From: Mycolicibacterium agri
Lineage (GTDB): Bacteria > Actinomycetota > Actinomycetes > Mycobacteriales > Mycobacteriaceae
DNA: 61,582 nucleotides
Direction of reading: 5' to 3'
Assembly (NCBI RefSeq): GCF_002553505.1
Contig: NZ_PDCP01000036.1
Coordinates: 1 to 61,582 of the forward strand
The translations under genes were made by a program, and so were the position numbers. Positions 23,958 to 34,733 of this stretch are shown piece after piece (the first letter of the stretch is position 1; every line of letters begins with the position of its first letter). The notes beneath the pieces are model-generated. The model was not told the origin of the DNA and made no database searches. It worked only from the letters and a program-made list of their open reading frames with translations.

Positions 23958-24410
23958 TCAGGACAGCCGTTCGACGGTGGCCGGGTCCTCCTGCCCGCCG
24001 TAGAACTTGTCCAGCACCGCAACGAAGTCGGCGTTGTCGTCGGTCACGCGGGCGAACAGCGTCATCGACGAGCGCAGTTTGAGGTTGTCCGGCCAGCCGA
24101 ACACCTGCTCGGCCGTGCGGCCTTCGATTCGGGCCGCCAACCGTGCGCACTCCCGCAACCGGGGGCCGAGTACGTCGTGCACCAGATAGGCGCGGGCCTC
24201 ATCGGCCGACGAGATCCCGTACCGCACTGCCGTTGGGCTGCTGCCCAACCCGCGCAACTGCGGAAACACGAACCACATCCAGTGGGATGTCTTGCGACCC
24301 GCGCGAAGTTCGTCGAGCACCGCGTCGTACACCGGGTTCTGCGCTCTGACGAAGCGCTCGAGATCGAACGGATCCGGTTGCGAGCTTGACAACGATTCGC
24401 CCACATTCAT
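23958..24410 (-). CDS. DUF1810 family protein (Rv1873-like), 150 aa
   Basis: The signature SHWMWFVFPQLRGLGSSPTAVRYGI marks this helical family of unknown function; M. tuberculosis Rv1873 is a member of similar length. It is convergent with the GH13 gene and divergent, by only 38 bases, from the cyclase gene. The short divergent gap contains TTAGC-N11-GCTAA (24415-24435), a possible shared operator. Confidence 0.85.
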   Translation of the reverse strand: MNVGESLSSSQPDPFDLERFVRAQNPVYDAVLDELRAGRKTSHWMWFVFPQLRGLGSSPTAVRYGISSADEARAYLVHDVLGPRLRECARLAARIEGRTAEQVFGWPDNLKLRSSMTLFARVTDDNADFVAVLDKFYGGQEDPATVERLS

Positions 24411-24448
24411 CCTGTTAGCAAGTTTTCCAAGCTAATGTTCGGGTTTCA

Positions 24449-26650
24449 ATGACATCCACGACATCTACGACTTCTACGACAGTCACCAACGATTCGGACA
24501 ACCGGTCGCGGGCCGAGTCCGCGTCACAGCCGCCGAAACTCCGCCATCGCGTGTTGTCGAGGATCAGCATCCAATCCAAGGTGCTGGCCATGCTTCTGGT
24601 GACGAGCGTGCTGTCGGCGGCGGTCGTGGGAGCCATCGGGTACCAGTCGGGCAGGTCTTCGCTGCGGGCCTCGGTTTTCGACCGGCTCACCGAGATCCGT
24701 GCGTCGCAGACCCGCCAATTGGAGTCCGAGTTCGCCGACCTGGAAAATTCGCTCATCACGTACACCGGTGGCGAGACGACCATTCAGGCGCTGCGCGCTT
24801 TCACGGCCGGCTTCGATGAACTCAACGACTCGACGATCAGTCCGGCGCAGTGGCAGGCGATCGTCAATTTCTACAAGGAGCGGTTCGAAAAGCCTGGCGC
24901 CGATCACAACGGCAACCGCGTCGACATCGAAGCACTGTTGCCCGACTCCAACGCGCAACGGTATCTGCAGGCCTACTACACCGTGCCGACCGGCGGCGCC
25001 GGCAAGGCGATCGACCTCGACGACGCCCGCGACGGCAGCGCGTGGTCGGCGGCCAACGCGCGGTTCAACGACTTCTTCCGGGAAATCGTGAATCGCTTCG
25101 AATTCGAGGACGCGCTGCTGCTGGACACCCGCGGCAACATCGTCTACTCGGCGTACAAGAACGTCGATCTGGGCAGCAACATCTACGACGGCCCGTACCG
25201 CGAACCCGACATCGAAGACGCCTACCGGAAGGCGTTGACGTCTAACACCGTCGACTACGTCGGCGTGACCGACTTCGGCCCGTACCAGCCCGCCGACGAG
25301 CCCACCGCGTGGATGATGTCCCCGGTCAGTCAGGGCGGCCGGGTGGAAGGCGTACTGGCACTGCAGTTTCCGATCTCCAAGATCAATCGGTTGATGACCG
25401 CCGACAAGAGGTGGGAAGCCGTCGGGATGGGCCGCACCGGCGAGACATTCCTGGTCGGTCCGGACGATCTGATGCGGTCTGACTCGCGGCTGTTCTTGGA
25501 GGACCCCGAACAGTACAAGCGTGACGTCGTCGAAGCGGGCACGCCGCCTAGCGTCGCCGATGAGGCCATCCGGGTCGGCGGCACCACGCTGGTTCAGCCG
25601 GTGCAGTCGGAGGCGACCCGGCTGGCGCAGCAGGGCCGCGAGGGAACGATGATCACGACCGACTACCTCGGGCATGAAACGCTGCAGGCTTACGCGCCCG
25701 TCAACCTGCCGGGCCTGAACTGGTCGGTGATCGCCAAAATCGACACGGCCGAAGCCTTTGCGCCGACCTCTGCGTTCACCCGCACCCTGGTGTTGTCGAC
25801 CGCGGTGATCATCTTCGTGGTCTGCCTGGCCGCGATGGTCCTCGCCCGGCTGTTCGTGCGGCCGATCCGCCGCTTGGAGGCCGGCGCCCAGCAGATCAGC
25901 GCCGGCGACTACCACGTCACGCTGCCGGTGCAGAGCCGCGACGAGTTCGGCGATTTGACGCACGCGTTCAACGACATGAGCCGCAACCTGGCCATCAAGG
26001 AGGAACTGCTCACCGAACAGCGACGCGAGAACGACCGCCTGCTGCTGTCGCTGATGCCCGAAACGGTGGTGCAACGCTACCGCGACGGCGAGGAGACCAT
26101 CGCCCAGGACCACCAGAACGTGACCGTGATTTACGCCGACGTCATCGGGCTGTCGGAGCTCAGTTTGCAACTCAGCTCGGATCAGTTGCTGGCGATCGTC
26201 AACAAGCTGACCCGCCAGTTCGACGCGGCGGCAGAGAATCTCGGCGTCGAGCAGGTGCGCACGCTACACAACGGATACCTCGCCAGCTGCGGACTGAGCG
26301 TGCCGCGGCTGGACAATGTGCGCCGCACCGTGGACTTCGCGGTTGAAATACAGCGCGTGGTCGAACGATTCAGCGCCGAAACCGGCCACGACCTGAAGCT
26401 GCGGGCCGGCATCGACACCGGCACAGTCAGCAGCGGCCTTGTCGGGCGCAAGACGCTGGCCTACGACATGTGGGGCTCGGCCGTCAATGTCGCCTATCAG
26501 GTGCAGAGCGGGTCGTTGCAGCCCGGCATCTACGTCACCTCGCGCGTCCACGACGTCATGCGCGACACCCGCACCTTCACCCCAGCGGGCGAGGTCTCCG
26601 GTGACGAGGGGACAGAACCCATCTGGCGGTTGACGGAGCGTGAACCGTGA
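24449..26650 (+). CDS. Receptor-type class III nucleotidyl cyclase homologue with degenerate active site, 733 aa
   Basis: Order of parts: Thr/Ser-rich N terminus, transmembrane helix (about 45-66), a large extracytoplasmic Cache-like sensor (about 70-440), second helix (about 446-468), HAMP (about 469-525), then a cyclase homology domain (about 555-733). The first metal Asp (Asp564 in IYADVIG) is present. The second metal position has Asn608 (LHNGY instead of the usual GDAY), the usual substrate Lys is Arg604, and the transition-state Arg is Gln684 (NVAYQ). Catalysis by a homodimer is therefore doubtful. It resembles M. tuberculosis Rv2435c. It overlaps the MscS gene by 4 bases. Confidence 0.88.
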   Translation: MTSTTSTTSTTVTNDSDNRSRAESASQPPKLRHRVLSRISIQSKVLAMLLVTSVLSAAVVGAIGYQSGRSSLRASVFDRLTEIRASQTRQLESEFADLENSLITYTGGETTIQALRAFTAGFDELNDSTISPAQWQAIVNFYKERFEKPGADHNGNRVDIEALLPDSNAQRYLQAYYTVPTGGAGKAIDLDDARDGSAWSAANARFNDFFREIVNRFEFEDALLLDTRGNIVYSAYKNVDLGSNIYDGPYREPDIEDAYRKALTSNTVDYVGVTDFGPYQPADEPTAWMMSPVSQGGRVEGVLALQFPISKINRLMTADKRWEAVGMGRTGETFLVGPDDLMRSDSRLFLEDPEQYKRDVVEAGTPPSVADEAIRVGGTTLVQPVQSEATRLAQQGREGTMITTDYLGHETLQAYAPVNLPGLNWSVIAKIDTAEAFAPTSAFTRTLVLSTAVIIFVVCLAAMVLARLFVRPIRRLEAGAQQISAGDYHVTLPVQSRDEFGDLTHAFNDMSRNLAIKEELLTEQRRENDRLLLSLMPETVVQRYRDGEETIAQDHQNVTVIYADVIGLSELSLQLSSDQLLAIVNKLTRQFDAAAENLGVEQVRTLHNGYLASCGLSVPRLDNVRRTVDFAVEIQRVVERFSAETGHDLKLRAGIDTGTVSSGLVGRKTLAYDMWGSAVNVAYQVQSGSLQPGIYVTSRVHDVMRDTRTFTPAGEVSGDEGTEPIWRLTEREP

Positions 26651-28047
26651 GCAGCGCACTGAGTGCGCCGTGGTTCTTCTGGGCGGTCGCACTCGCAGTG
26701 GGCTTTCCCGTCGTGCTGGTGCTGCTGACCGAGATCCACAACGCGCTGCGCCGCCGGGGCAGCCTGCTGGCCAGGCCGGTTCAGTTGTTGCGCAACTACA
26801 TCCTGCCGCTCGGCGTGCTGCTGCTGCTTCTCGTGCAGGCCATCGAGGTGTCCGGCGACGCCACGCCGGTGCGCATCGTGTCGACGGTGTTCTGCGTCGT
26901 CGTCCTCATCCTGCTGCTGTCCGGACTGAACGCGACGGTGTTCCAGGGTGCGCCGGAAGGGTCCTGGCGCAAGCGGATTCCGTCGATCTTCCTCGACGTG
27001 GCGCGCTTCGCGCTGATCGCGGTCGGCGCTGCGCTGATCCTCGCCTACATCTGGGGCGCCAACGTCGGCGGTTTGTTCACCGCGCTGGGCGTGTCGTCCA
27101 TCGTGCTCGGCCTGGCACTGCAGAACTCGGTGGGCCAGATCATCTCGGGGCTTCTGGTGCTGTTCGAGCAGCCGTTTCAGCTCGGCGACTGGATCGAGAC
27201 GTCCACCGTGCGCGGCCGCGTCGTCGAAGTCAATTGGCGGGCAACACATATCGATACCGGCACCGGTCTGCAGATCATGCCGAACTCGGCGTTGGCTGCG
27301 GCCTCGTTCACCAACCACAGCAGGCCGCATGGCAGCCATACGTTCAGCGTCACCACGGTATTCGCGGTCGACGATCCGCGCGATGATGTCTGCGCGATGC
27401 TGAACACGGTGGCGTCACGGCTGCCGCAACTGCGGCCGGGCGGGACACCGTCGAGCCACGCCGTCGGCGGACTGCAGTACACGACGTCGATCCCGGTGCG
27501 CTCGCCCGCCGACGACTTCGCCGCCAAAGTGACATTCCTGCGCTGGGTTTGGTACGCCTCGCGGCGGGCCGGTCTGCATCTGGACGAGGCCGAGGACGAG
27601 TTCGAAACCCCCGAGCGGGTCAGCCGATCGCTCGCGATCATCGCGCCCACGCTGCGGTTGACCCAGGACGAGGCCGACGCGCTACTCCCCCACGCCCGGC
27701 TCGCCCGCTACGGCACCGACGAATACCTGCAGATCGTCGGCGACGTGCCGAAGCGGATGATGTTCATCGTCAACGGCAGGGTCCGGCTGGAGGCCGCCAC
27801 TGAAGACGGCGGCGTGGTCGACGTACGCACCCTGGAGGCCGGCGATTTCCTCGGCCAGACCGCCTTGACCCGCGAGCCCGTGACGGCGTCGGCGCGCGCG
27901 CTGAGCGAGGTCACGGTGCTGCACCTCGGGCGTGAGCGCATCGAGGAACTCGTCGGGCGCAAACCGGTTCTGCTGCAGGTCATCGGCCGCGCCATCGAAG
28001 ATCGACGAGCCGACATCAGCCGCGCGGTCACGACGGCGGCCAACTAG
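26647..28047 (+). CDS. MscS-family mechanosensitive channel with C-terminal cyclic-nucleotide-binding domain, 466 aa
   Basis: Four transmembrane segments end in the pore helix VGGLFTALGVSSIVLGLALQ, followed by the MscS beta domain (QPFQLGDWIETSTVRGRVVEV). A Crp-like cyclic-nucleotide-binding domain occupies about residues 330-450 (IVNGRVRLEAATEDGG, then LEAGDFLGQTALTREP). M. tuberculosis Rv2434c has the same architecture next to Rv2435c. The GTG start at 26647 overlaps the cyclase stop, so sensor and channel are co-produced. Confidence 0.9.
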   Translation: MSSALSAPWFFWAVALAVGFPVVLVLLTEIHNALRRRGSLLARPVQLLRNYILPLGVLLLLLVQAIEVSGDATPVRIVSTVFCVVVLILLLSGLNATVFQGAPEGSWRKRIPSIFLDVARFALIAVGAALILAYIWGANVGGLFTALGVSSIVLGLALQNSVGQIISGLLVLFEQPFQLGDWIETSTVRGRVVEVNWRATHIDTGTGLQIMPNSALAAASFTNHSRPHGSHTFSVTTVFAVDDPRDDVCAMLNTVASRLPQLRPGGTPSSHAVGGLQYTTSIPVRSPADDFAAKVTFLRWVWYASRRAGLHLDEAEDEFETPERVSRSLAIIAPTLRLTQDEADALLPHARLARYGTDEYLQIVGDVPKRMMFIVNGRVRLEAATEDGGVVDVRTLEAGDFLGQTALTREPVTASARALSEVTVLHLGRERIEELVGRKPVLLQVIGRAIEDRRADISRAVTTAAN

Positions 28048-28239
28048 CCGTTTCGTGCCGTTGGACGGTCTTTGCGCAGGTCACACTGACCGAGTCCGCG
28101 CCGAGTCGTAATCGTTAGCCATTCGCGATGTGGCAACCCCGTGTTGGTACGGCTGTGACTGCTGTTGCAGATGTTTCACTTGCGCACGCAATGCGACGGC
28201 AATGTCTGTGGCAAGGAATTGGAAAGGTGGGTTGCCGTT

Positions 28240-29247
28240 ATGAAGTGGACAGAGAGGTTCCGGGACCGCCGGAACAGATGGATGCGCCGGCTAGCGGCCA
28301 GCGCCTTGGTGGCAGCGGCGCTGCCGGCCATGATCGGCTTCGCCGGAGGGGCGGCGACCGCTAATGCTTTCTCCCGCCCGGGTCTTCCCGTCGAATACCT
28401 CGAAGTGTTCTCGCCGTCGATGAACCGCAACATCAAGGTGCAGTTCCAGGGCGGCGGGCCGCACGCGGTGTACCTGCTCGACGGTCTGCGGGCGCAGGAC
28501 GACTTCAACGGCTGGGACATCAACACCCCGGCGTTCGAGTGGTACTACGGCTCGGGCCTGTCGGTCATCATGCCCGTCGGCGGCATGTCCAGCTTCTACA
28601 CCGACTGGTATGAGCCGTCGCGGGGCAACGGGCAGGACTACACCTACAAGTGGGAGACCTTCCTGACGCAGGAGTTGCCCGCGTACCTGGCGGCGAACAA
28701 GGGCGTGTCGGAGGACGGCAACGCCGTTGTGGGTATCTCGATGGCGGGCAGCACCGCGCTGACCTACTCGATCTACTACCCGCAGAAGTTCATCTACGCA
28801 GCGTCGCTGTCGGGCTTCCTCAACCCGTCCGAGGGCTGGTGGCCGATGTTGATCGGGCTGGCGATGAACGACGCGGGCGGCTACAACGCCGAAAGCATGT
28901 GGGGCCCATCGTCGGATCCCGCCTGGAAGCGCAACGACCCGATGGTCAACATCGACAAGCTGGTCGCCAACAACACCCGCATCTGGATCTACTGCGGTAA
29001 CGGCACACCGGCCGAACTCGACACGGGCAACGACGGCGGCAACCTGATGGCCGCGCAGTTCCTGGAAGGGTTCACGCTGCGCACCAACATCAGCTTCCGC
29101 GACGCGTATGTCGCCGCGGGCGGGCAGAACGGGGTGTTCAACTTCCCCGCGACCGGGACACACAGCTGGGGCTACTGGGGTCAGCAGCTCGAGCAGATGA
29201 AGCCCGACCTCCAACGGGTGCTGGGCGCGTCCCCCACCTCCGCGTAA
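28240..29247 (+). CDS. Antigen 85 family mycolyltransferase, 335 aa
   Basis: Secreted acyltransferase that moves mycolates between trehalose monomycolates and onto arabinogalactan. The signal peptide ends at ATANA before FSRPGLPVEYLEVFSPS. The core QGGGPHAVYLLDGLRAQDD is nearly invariant in Ag85. The nucleophile is Ser167 of the precursor (GISMAGS); the conserved C-terminal THSWGYWG carries the catalytic His. The loops (SGFLNPSEGWW) are closer to Ag85C than to Ag85A/B, while SMAGS is A/B-like, so the exact paralogue is unclear. The start is ATG 28240 with GGAAAGG upstream. Confidence 0.93.
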   Translation: MKWTERFRDRRNRWMRRLAASALVAAALPAMIGFAGGAATANAFSRPGLPVEYLEVFSPSMNRNIKVQFQGGGPHAVYLLDGLRAQDDFNGWDINTPAFEWYYGSGLSVIMPVGGMSSFYTDWYEPSRGNGQDYTYKWETFLTQELPAYLAANKGVSEDGNAVVGISMAGSTALTYSIYYPQKFIYAASLSGFLNPSEGWWPMLIGLAMNDAGGYNAESMWGPSSDPAWKRNDPMVNIDKLVANNTRIWIYCGNGTPAELDTGNDGGNLMAAQFLEGFTLRTNISFRDAYVAAGGQNGVFNFPATGTHSWGYWGQQLEQMKPDLQRVLGASPTSA

Positions 29248-29329
29248 CAGCACCCCTTCCTCCAGTGGGCCTGTCGCTCCCCCGGCGGCAGGCTCACTGC
29301 TATTGGGGGCTCATCCATCCCATCTGCGC

Positions 29330-29386
29330 CGAAACGGAATCTGCGCAGCGAAAGCGCGAGTGGAGGCCCGCGTGGATTCCGTTTCG
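29330..29386. repeat. Intergenic inverted repeat, copy A
   Basis: Perfect 11-base arms CGAAACGGAAT (29330-29340) and ATTCCGTTTCG (29376-29386) enclose a GC-rich 35-base centre. A second, diverged copy lies 163 bases downstream. The 400-base spacer between antigen 85 and lon holds these two copies and no supported gene. Confidence 0.65.
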
Positions 29387-29492
29387 CGACAGAAGAGCCT
29401 CGCCGCCACTGGCCCACGTTCAGCTCTCGGCGATGCGGGGATTCGCGCCGCTGTCGAGGCCGTTGCATAAGGCACTCATCTCGGCTCCACCG

Positions 29493-29549
29493 CGAAACGG
29501 AATCTCGGCAGCGGAAGTGCGAGTAAGGGCCTGTCTGGATGCCGTCTCG
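29493..29549. repeat. Intergenic inverted repeat, copy B
   Basis: The left arm CGAAACGGAAT (29493-29503) is identical to copy A; the right arm ATGCCGTCTCG (29539-29549) has two changes. The same arm spacing and related centre (GCAGCGGAAGTGCGAGT) show it is the same element. Confidence 0.6.
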
Positions 29550-29612
29550 CGACGGATGAAGGGCAATCGCGCGGCCGATGACGCCGATGGGAACAAACGG
29601 GCGCCTCACAGA

Positions 29613-29633
29613 GTTGAGTCGGACAGGCTTAAC
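29613..29633. promoter_or_regulatory. Imperfect HAIR-like (HspR) operator upstream of lon
   Basis: GTTGAGT (29613-29619), seven bases, then GCTTAAC (29627-29633) follow the HspR inverted repeat CTTGAGT-N7-ACTCAAG with mismatches mainly in the right arm. It lies 14 bases before the lon start. HspR controls lon in Streptomyces; the site here is a weak but well-placed match. Confidence 0.35.
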
Positions 29634-29646
29634 TTTGGAGGTATCG

Positions 29647-31995
<2,349 letters not shown>

Positions 31996-32020
31996 TCCCG
32001 GGCCGGGCCCCTCTCGAGTC

Positions 32021-32066
32021 TGCGCTGAGGGTCGTGATCGGAAAGCTCCGCACGACCCTCAGCGCA
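32021..32066. repeat. Long perfect hairpin after lon
   Basis: A 16-base perfect inverted repeat, TGCGCTGAGGGTCGTG (32021-32036) and CACGACCCTCAGCGCA (32051-32066), has a 14-base loop. It begins 26 bases after the lon stop and ends 24 bases before the next start. It could act as a terminator, though it has no T tract, and its length suggests a REP-like mobile palindrome. Confidence 0.6.
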
Positions 32067-32089
32067 AGAATCAGGGCTACCGTCAGCCC

Positions 32090-32422
32090 ATGGCCTACGA
32101 CGAAGACCTCGCCAACCGAATCCGCGAACTCGTTGCCGCCGAACAGGGCGTCGAAGAAAAGCCCATGTTTGGCGGATTGGCGTTTCTGGTCAACGGCAAC
32201 ATGTCGGTGGTGGCCAGTGGCCACGGCGGGCTGATGGTGCGGGTACCGCGCGCCGAAACCGACAAATTGGTCGCCCGCGAACACGTCGAACCAATGGTGA
32301 TGGCGGGCCGCGAGTTTCGCGGTTGGCTGCGCGTCACCGACGACGGCGTCAAGACCAAACGACAGCTGAAGTCGTGGGTGGACCGCGGCGTCGGCTACGC
32401 GAAATCGCTACCGCCCAAGTGA
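32090..32422 (+). CDS. TfoX N-terminal domain protein, 110 aa
   Basis: The segment EEKPMFGGLAFLVNGNM and the C-terminal RGWLRVTDDGVKTKRQLKSWV are typical of stand-alone TfoX-N domains, small proteins related to the competence regulator Sxy/TfoX but lacking its second domain. The function in actinobacteria is unknown. It precedes the HhH DNA-repair gene by 15 bases. Confidence 0.85.
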   Translation: MAYDEDLANRIRELVAAEQGVEEKPMFGGLAFLVNGNMSVVASGHGGLMVRVPRAETDKLVAREHVEPMVMAGREFRGWLRVTDDGVKTKRQLKSWVDRGVGYAKSLPPK

Positions 32423-32437
32423 GCGCCAGGTTTCTCG

Positions 32438-33100
32438 ATGGCAGCGACGGGTAAGCCCCCTCATATGGCACGGTCGACACACCAGCAGCTCGTTCGGCGC
32501 CTGATGAAGGCGGCGGGCACAACCTACGCCGAGGAGGCCGGCATCACGCTGCGCGACAAGCCGATGCCGCTGTTCCAGCTGCTGGCGCTGTGCATGCTGG
32601 CCAGCAAGCCGATCGACGCCGCCATCGCGGTGCAGGCCGCGCGCGAACTGTTCCGCGACGGCCTGCGCACTCCCAAGGCGGTGCTGGCGGCCGACCGCGA
32701 CACCATGATCAAGGCGTTCGGGCGTGCCCATTACGTGCGCTACGACGAGAGCTCGGCCACCCGGCTGGCCGACATCGCGGCGAGTGTCCGCGACGAGTAC
32801 GGCGGCGACCTGCGCGCATTGGCCAACACCCGCGACACTGATTACGTGAAGCGACAACTCAAGCGGTTCAAGGGAATCGGCGACACCGGGGCCGACATCT
32901 TCCTGCGCGAGGTACAGGACATATGGCCGTGGGCGCGGCCCTACTTCGACCGACGCGCCATCGACGGCGCGCAAGCTCTGGGTCTGCCCGCCGACTCCAA
33001 GGCGCTCGGCGCGCTCGCACCGCGCGACACGGCCAAGCTGGCCGCGGCGCTGGTGCGCGTCTCGTTGGACGACGACATGCGCGCCGACCTGGTCGCGTGA
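32438..33100 (+). CDS. HhH/endonuclease-III-like protein, 220 aa
   Basis: The protein has the all-helical fold of HhH-GPD glycosylases, with a helix-hairpin-helix-like KRFKGIGDTGADIFLREV segment. I do not see the iron-sulfur Cys cluster or an unambiguous catalytic Lys of Nth/MutY, so activity is uncertain. The start may be ATG 32438 or the downstream ATG 32465 (MARSTHQQL). Its stop overlaps the DUF72 start (GTGA). Confidence 0.75.
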   Translation: MAATGKPPHMARSTHQQLVRRLMKAAGTTYAEEAGITLRDKPMPLFQLLALCMLASKPIDAAIAVQAARELFRDGLRTPKAVLAADRDTMIKAFGRAHYVRYDESSATRLADIAASVRDEYGGDLRALANTRDTDYVKRQLKRFKGIGDTGADIFLREVQDIWPWARPYFDRRAIDGAQALGLPADSKALGALAPRDTAKLAAALVRVSLDDDMRADLVA

Positions 33101-33825
33101 TCCGCATCGGGACGTCCGGCTGGTCCTACGACCACTGGGTCGACGTCCTCTACCCCGCCGGACTGCCCGTCGCCAAACGGCTGGCCCGCTACGTCGAGGA
33201 GTTCGACACCGTCGAACTCAACGCCAGCTTCTACCGGTGGCCCCGCGATTCGGCGTTCGCCGGGTGGCGGCAGCGGTTGCCCGACGGATTCACCATGGCG
33301 GTCAAGGCGCATCGCGGGCTCACCCACTACCGCCGGCTCAAGTCCCCCGAACCGTGGGTCGAGCGATTCGAGCGGTGTTGGGCCGCGCTCGGCGACCGCG
33401 CCGAAGCGCTGCTGGTGCAGCTGCATCCGGAGCTGGCGCGTGACGACGCGCGACTCGACCACTTCCTGACGCTGATGCCGCCGTCGATCCCGGTCGCGCT
33501 GGAACTGCGCCACCCGTCGTGGAACGACCCCGCGGTGTTCGAACTGCTGGAACGGCACCGCGCCGCCTATGTGGTGATGAGCGGCGCCAAACTGGCGTGC
33601 ATCCCGCGGGCCACCAGCGACCTCGTCTACATCCGCATGCACGGCCCCGAGCCGGCGTCGCTGTACACCGGCTCCTACACCGAGGACGACCTGCGGTGGT
33701 GGGCCGATCGCCTGCTGGAATGGCACGACGAAGGCAAGCGGGTCGACATCTATTTCAACAACGACATCGGCGGGCACGCGGTGCGCAATGCGCGGCGGCT
33801 CAAGGAGTTGGTGGCGGCGCGCTAG
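33097..33825 (+). CDS. DUF72 (YecE-like) TIM-barrel protein, 242 aa
   Basis: IRIGTSGWSYDHWVDVLYP at the N terminus and VYIRMHGPE plus VDIYFNNDIGGHAVRNA near the C terminus are the DUF72 signatures. The family is a TIM barrel of unknown activity that often neighbours DNA-repair genes. GTG at 33097 overlaps the previous stop by 4 bases. Confidence 0.88.
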   Translation: MIRIGTSGWSYDHWVDVLYPAGLPVAKRLARYVEEFDTVELNASFYRWPRDSAFAGWRQRLPDGFTMAVKAHRGLTHYRRLKSPEPWVERFERCWAALGDRAEALLVQLHPELARDDARLDHFLTLMPPSIPVALELRHPSWNDPAVFELLERHRAAYVVMSGAKLACIPRATSDLVYIRMHGPEPASLYTGSYTEDDLRWWADRLLEWHDEGKRVDIYFNNDIGGHAVRNARRLKELVAAR

Positions 33826-34677
33826 TCAGAGGCGCCGACGCCTGGCCCACTGCCGCGTCTTGAGCACATACCGCGGCAGCGTCGGCGGCCTTGGCCAGTC
33901 GTCGGGCCGGAAGTACGCGTCGGTGCCGCCGTCGACGAACACCACGCTGCCCACCAGAAAGTCGGCCGCCGGTGACAGCATGAACACCGCCCACTCGCCC
34001 AGCTGGGACGCGTCGCCGAACCCTCCCACGGGCACCGGAAACGATTCGATCTGCTTGCGTTCCGACGGGGTTTCCAGCTGCTCCTCCAGCAGCGGGGTGC
34101 GAATGGCGCCGGGCGCCAACGCGTTCAGGCGGATGCCCTCGCCCACCCAGTGCGGGGCGACGGCGGTGCGCCTGACCCAGTGCGTCAACGCGATCTTCGA
34201 GCCGGCGTAGGCGATCGGCGGGGCGAACTTGCGGAACCGCATGGCCACGCGCAACGCCTTTCCGGCATCGCCGTCGCGGAACGCTTTGATCAAACTGCGC
34301 GGCACCAGCGGCACGGTGGTCGTCGAATTGCTGGAGAACACAACGACCTTCGCATTGCCCGCGGTCGCGAGCGCCGGCTGCCACGCGGTCAGCAGTTCGG
34401 TGACCCCGAAGTAGTTCACCTCGATGATGAGCCGCGCCCGTTCCGCGCCAGCGGTGGGTCCCAGCCCGGCGGCCAGCACGGCGCCGTCGAACCGATTCTC
34501 CGCCAGCCCCAACACCCCCGACGCCGCCGACGCTCGGCCGTCCGGTGTCGACAGGTCGGCGATGACGTCGGCGTCGCGCAGGTCGACGCCGATCACCCGA
34601 TGCCCGGCGTCGGTGAGCTTCTGCGCGACGGCCGCGCCCATGCCCGATGCCGACCCGGTGACCGCGTAGGTGCCCAT
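33826..34677 (-). CDS. SDR-family NAD(P)-dependent oxidoreductase, 283 aa
   Basis: A classical short-chain dehydrogenase: cofactor motif TGSASGMG near residues 7-14, VDLRDADV consistent with NAD preference (acidic Asp), and the catalytic YAGSK preceded by VVVFSSNST. The tail VGSVVFVDGGTDAYFRP is typical. It is convergent with DUF72; the stop codons are adjacent. Possible counterpart of M. tuberculosis Rv1865c. Confidence 0.88.
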   Translation of the reverse strand: MGTYAVTGSASGMGAAVAQKLTDAGHRVIGVDLRDADVIADLSTPDGRASAASGVLGLAENRFDGAVLAAGLGPTAGAERARLIIEVNYFGVTELLTAWQPALATAGNAKVVVFSSNSTTTVPLVPRSLIKAFRDGDAGKALRVAMRFRKFAPPIAYAGSKIALTHWVRRTAVAPHWVGEGIRLNALAPGAIRTPLLEEQLETPSERKQIESFPVPVGGFGDASQLGEWAVFMLSPAADFLVGSVVFVDGGTDAYFRPDDWPRPPTLPRYVLKTRQWARRRRL

Positions 34678-34733
34678 GGAAGTGACCCTAGGGTGACCCG
34701 GTTGTCGGGCGGCGAAGGGGTTGGGGCACGCTG

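Noticed and set aside
24524..26170. 548-codon minus-strand frame opposite the cyclase gene
   Set aside because: Shadow frame: it mirrors the cyclase coding sequence and contains no recognisable motif.
28240..29247. Assigning fbpA, fbpB or fbpC to the antigen 85 gene
   Set aside because: Loop features are mixed between the C and A/B types, so no specific symbol is justified.
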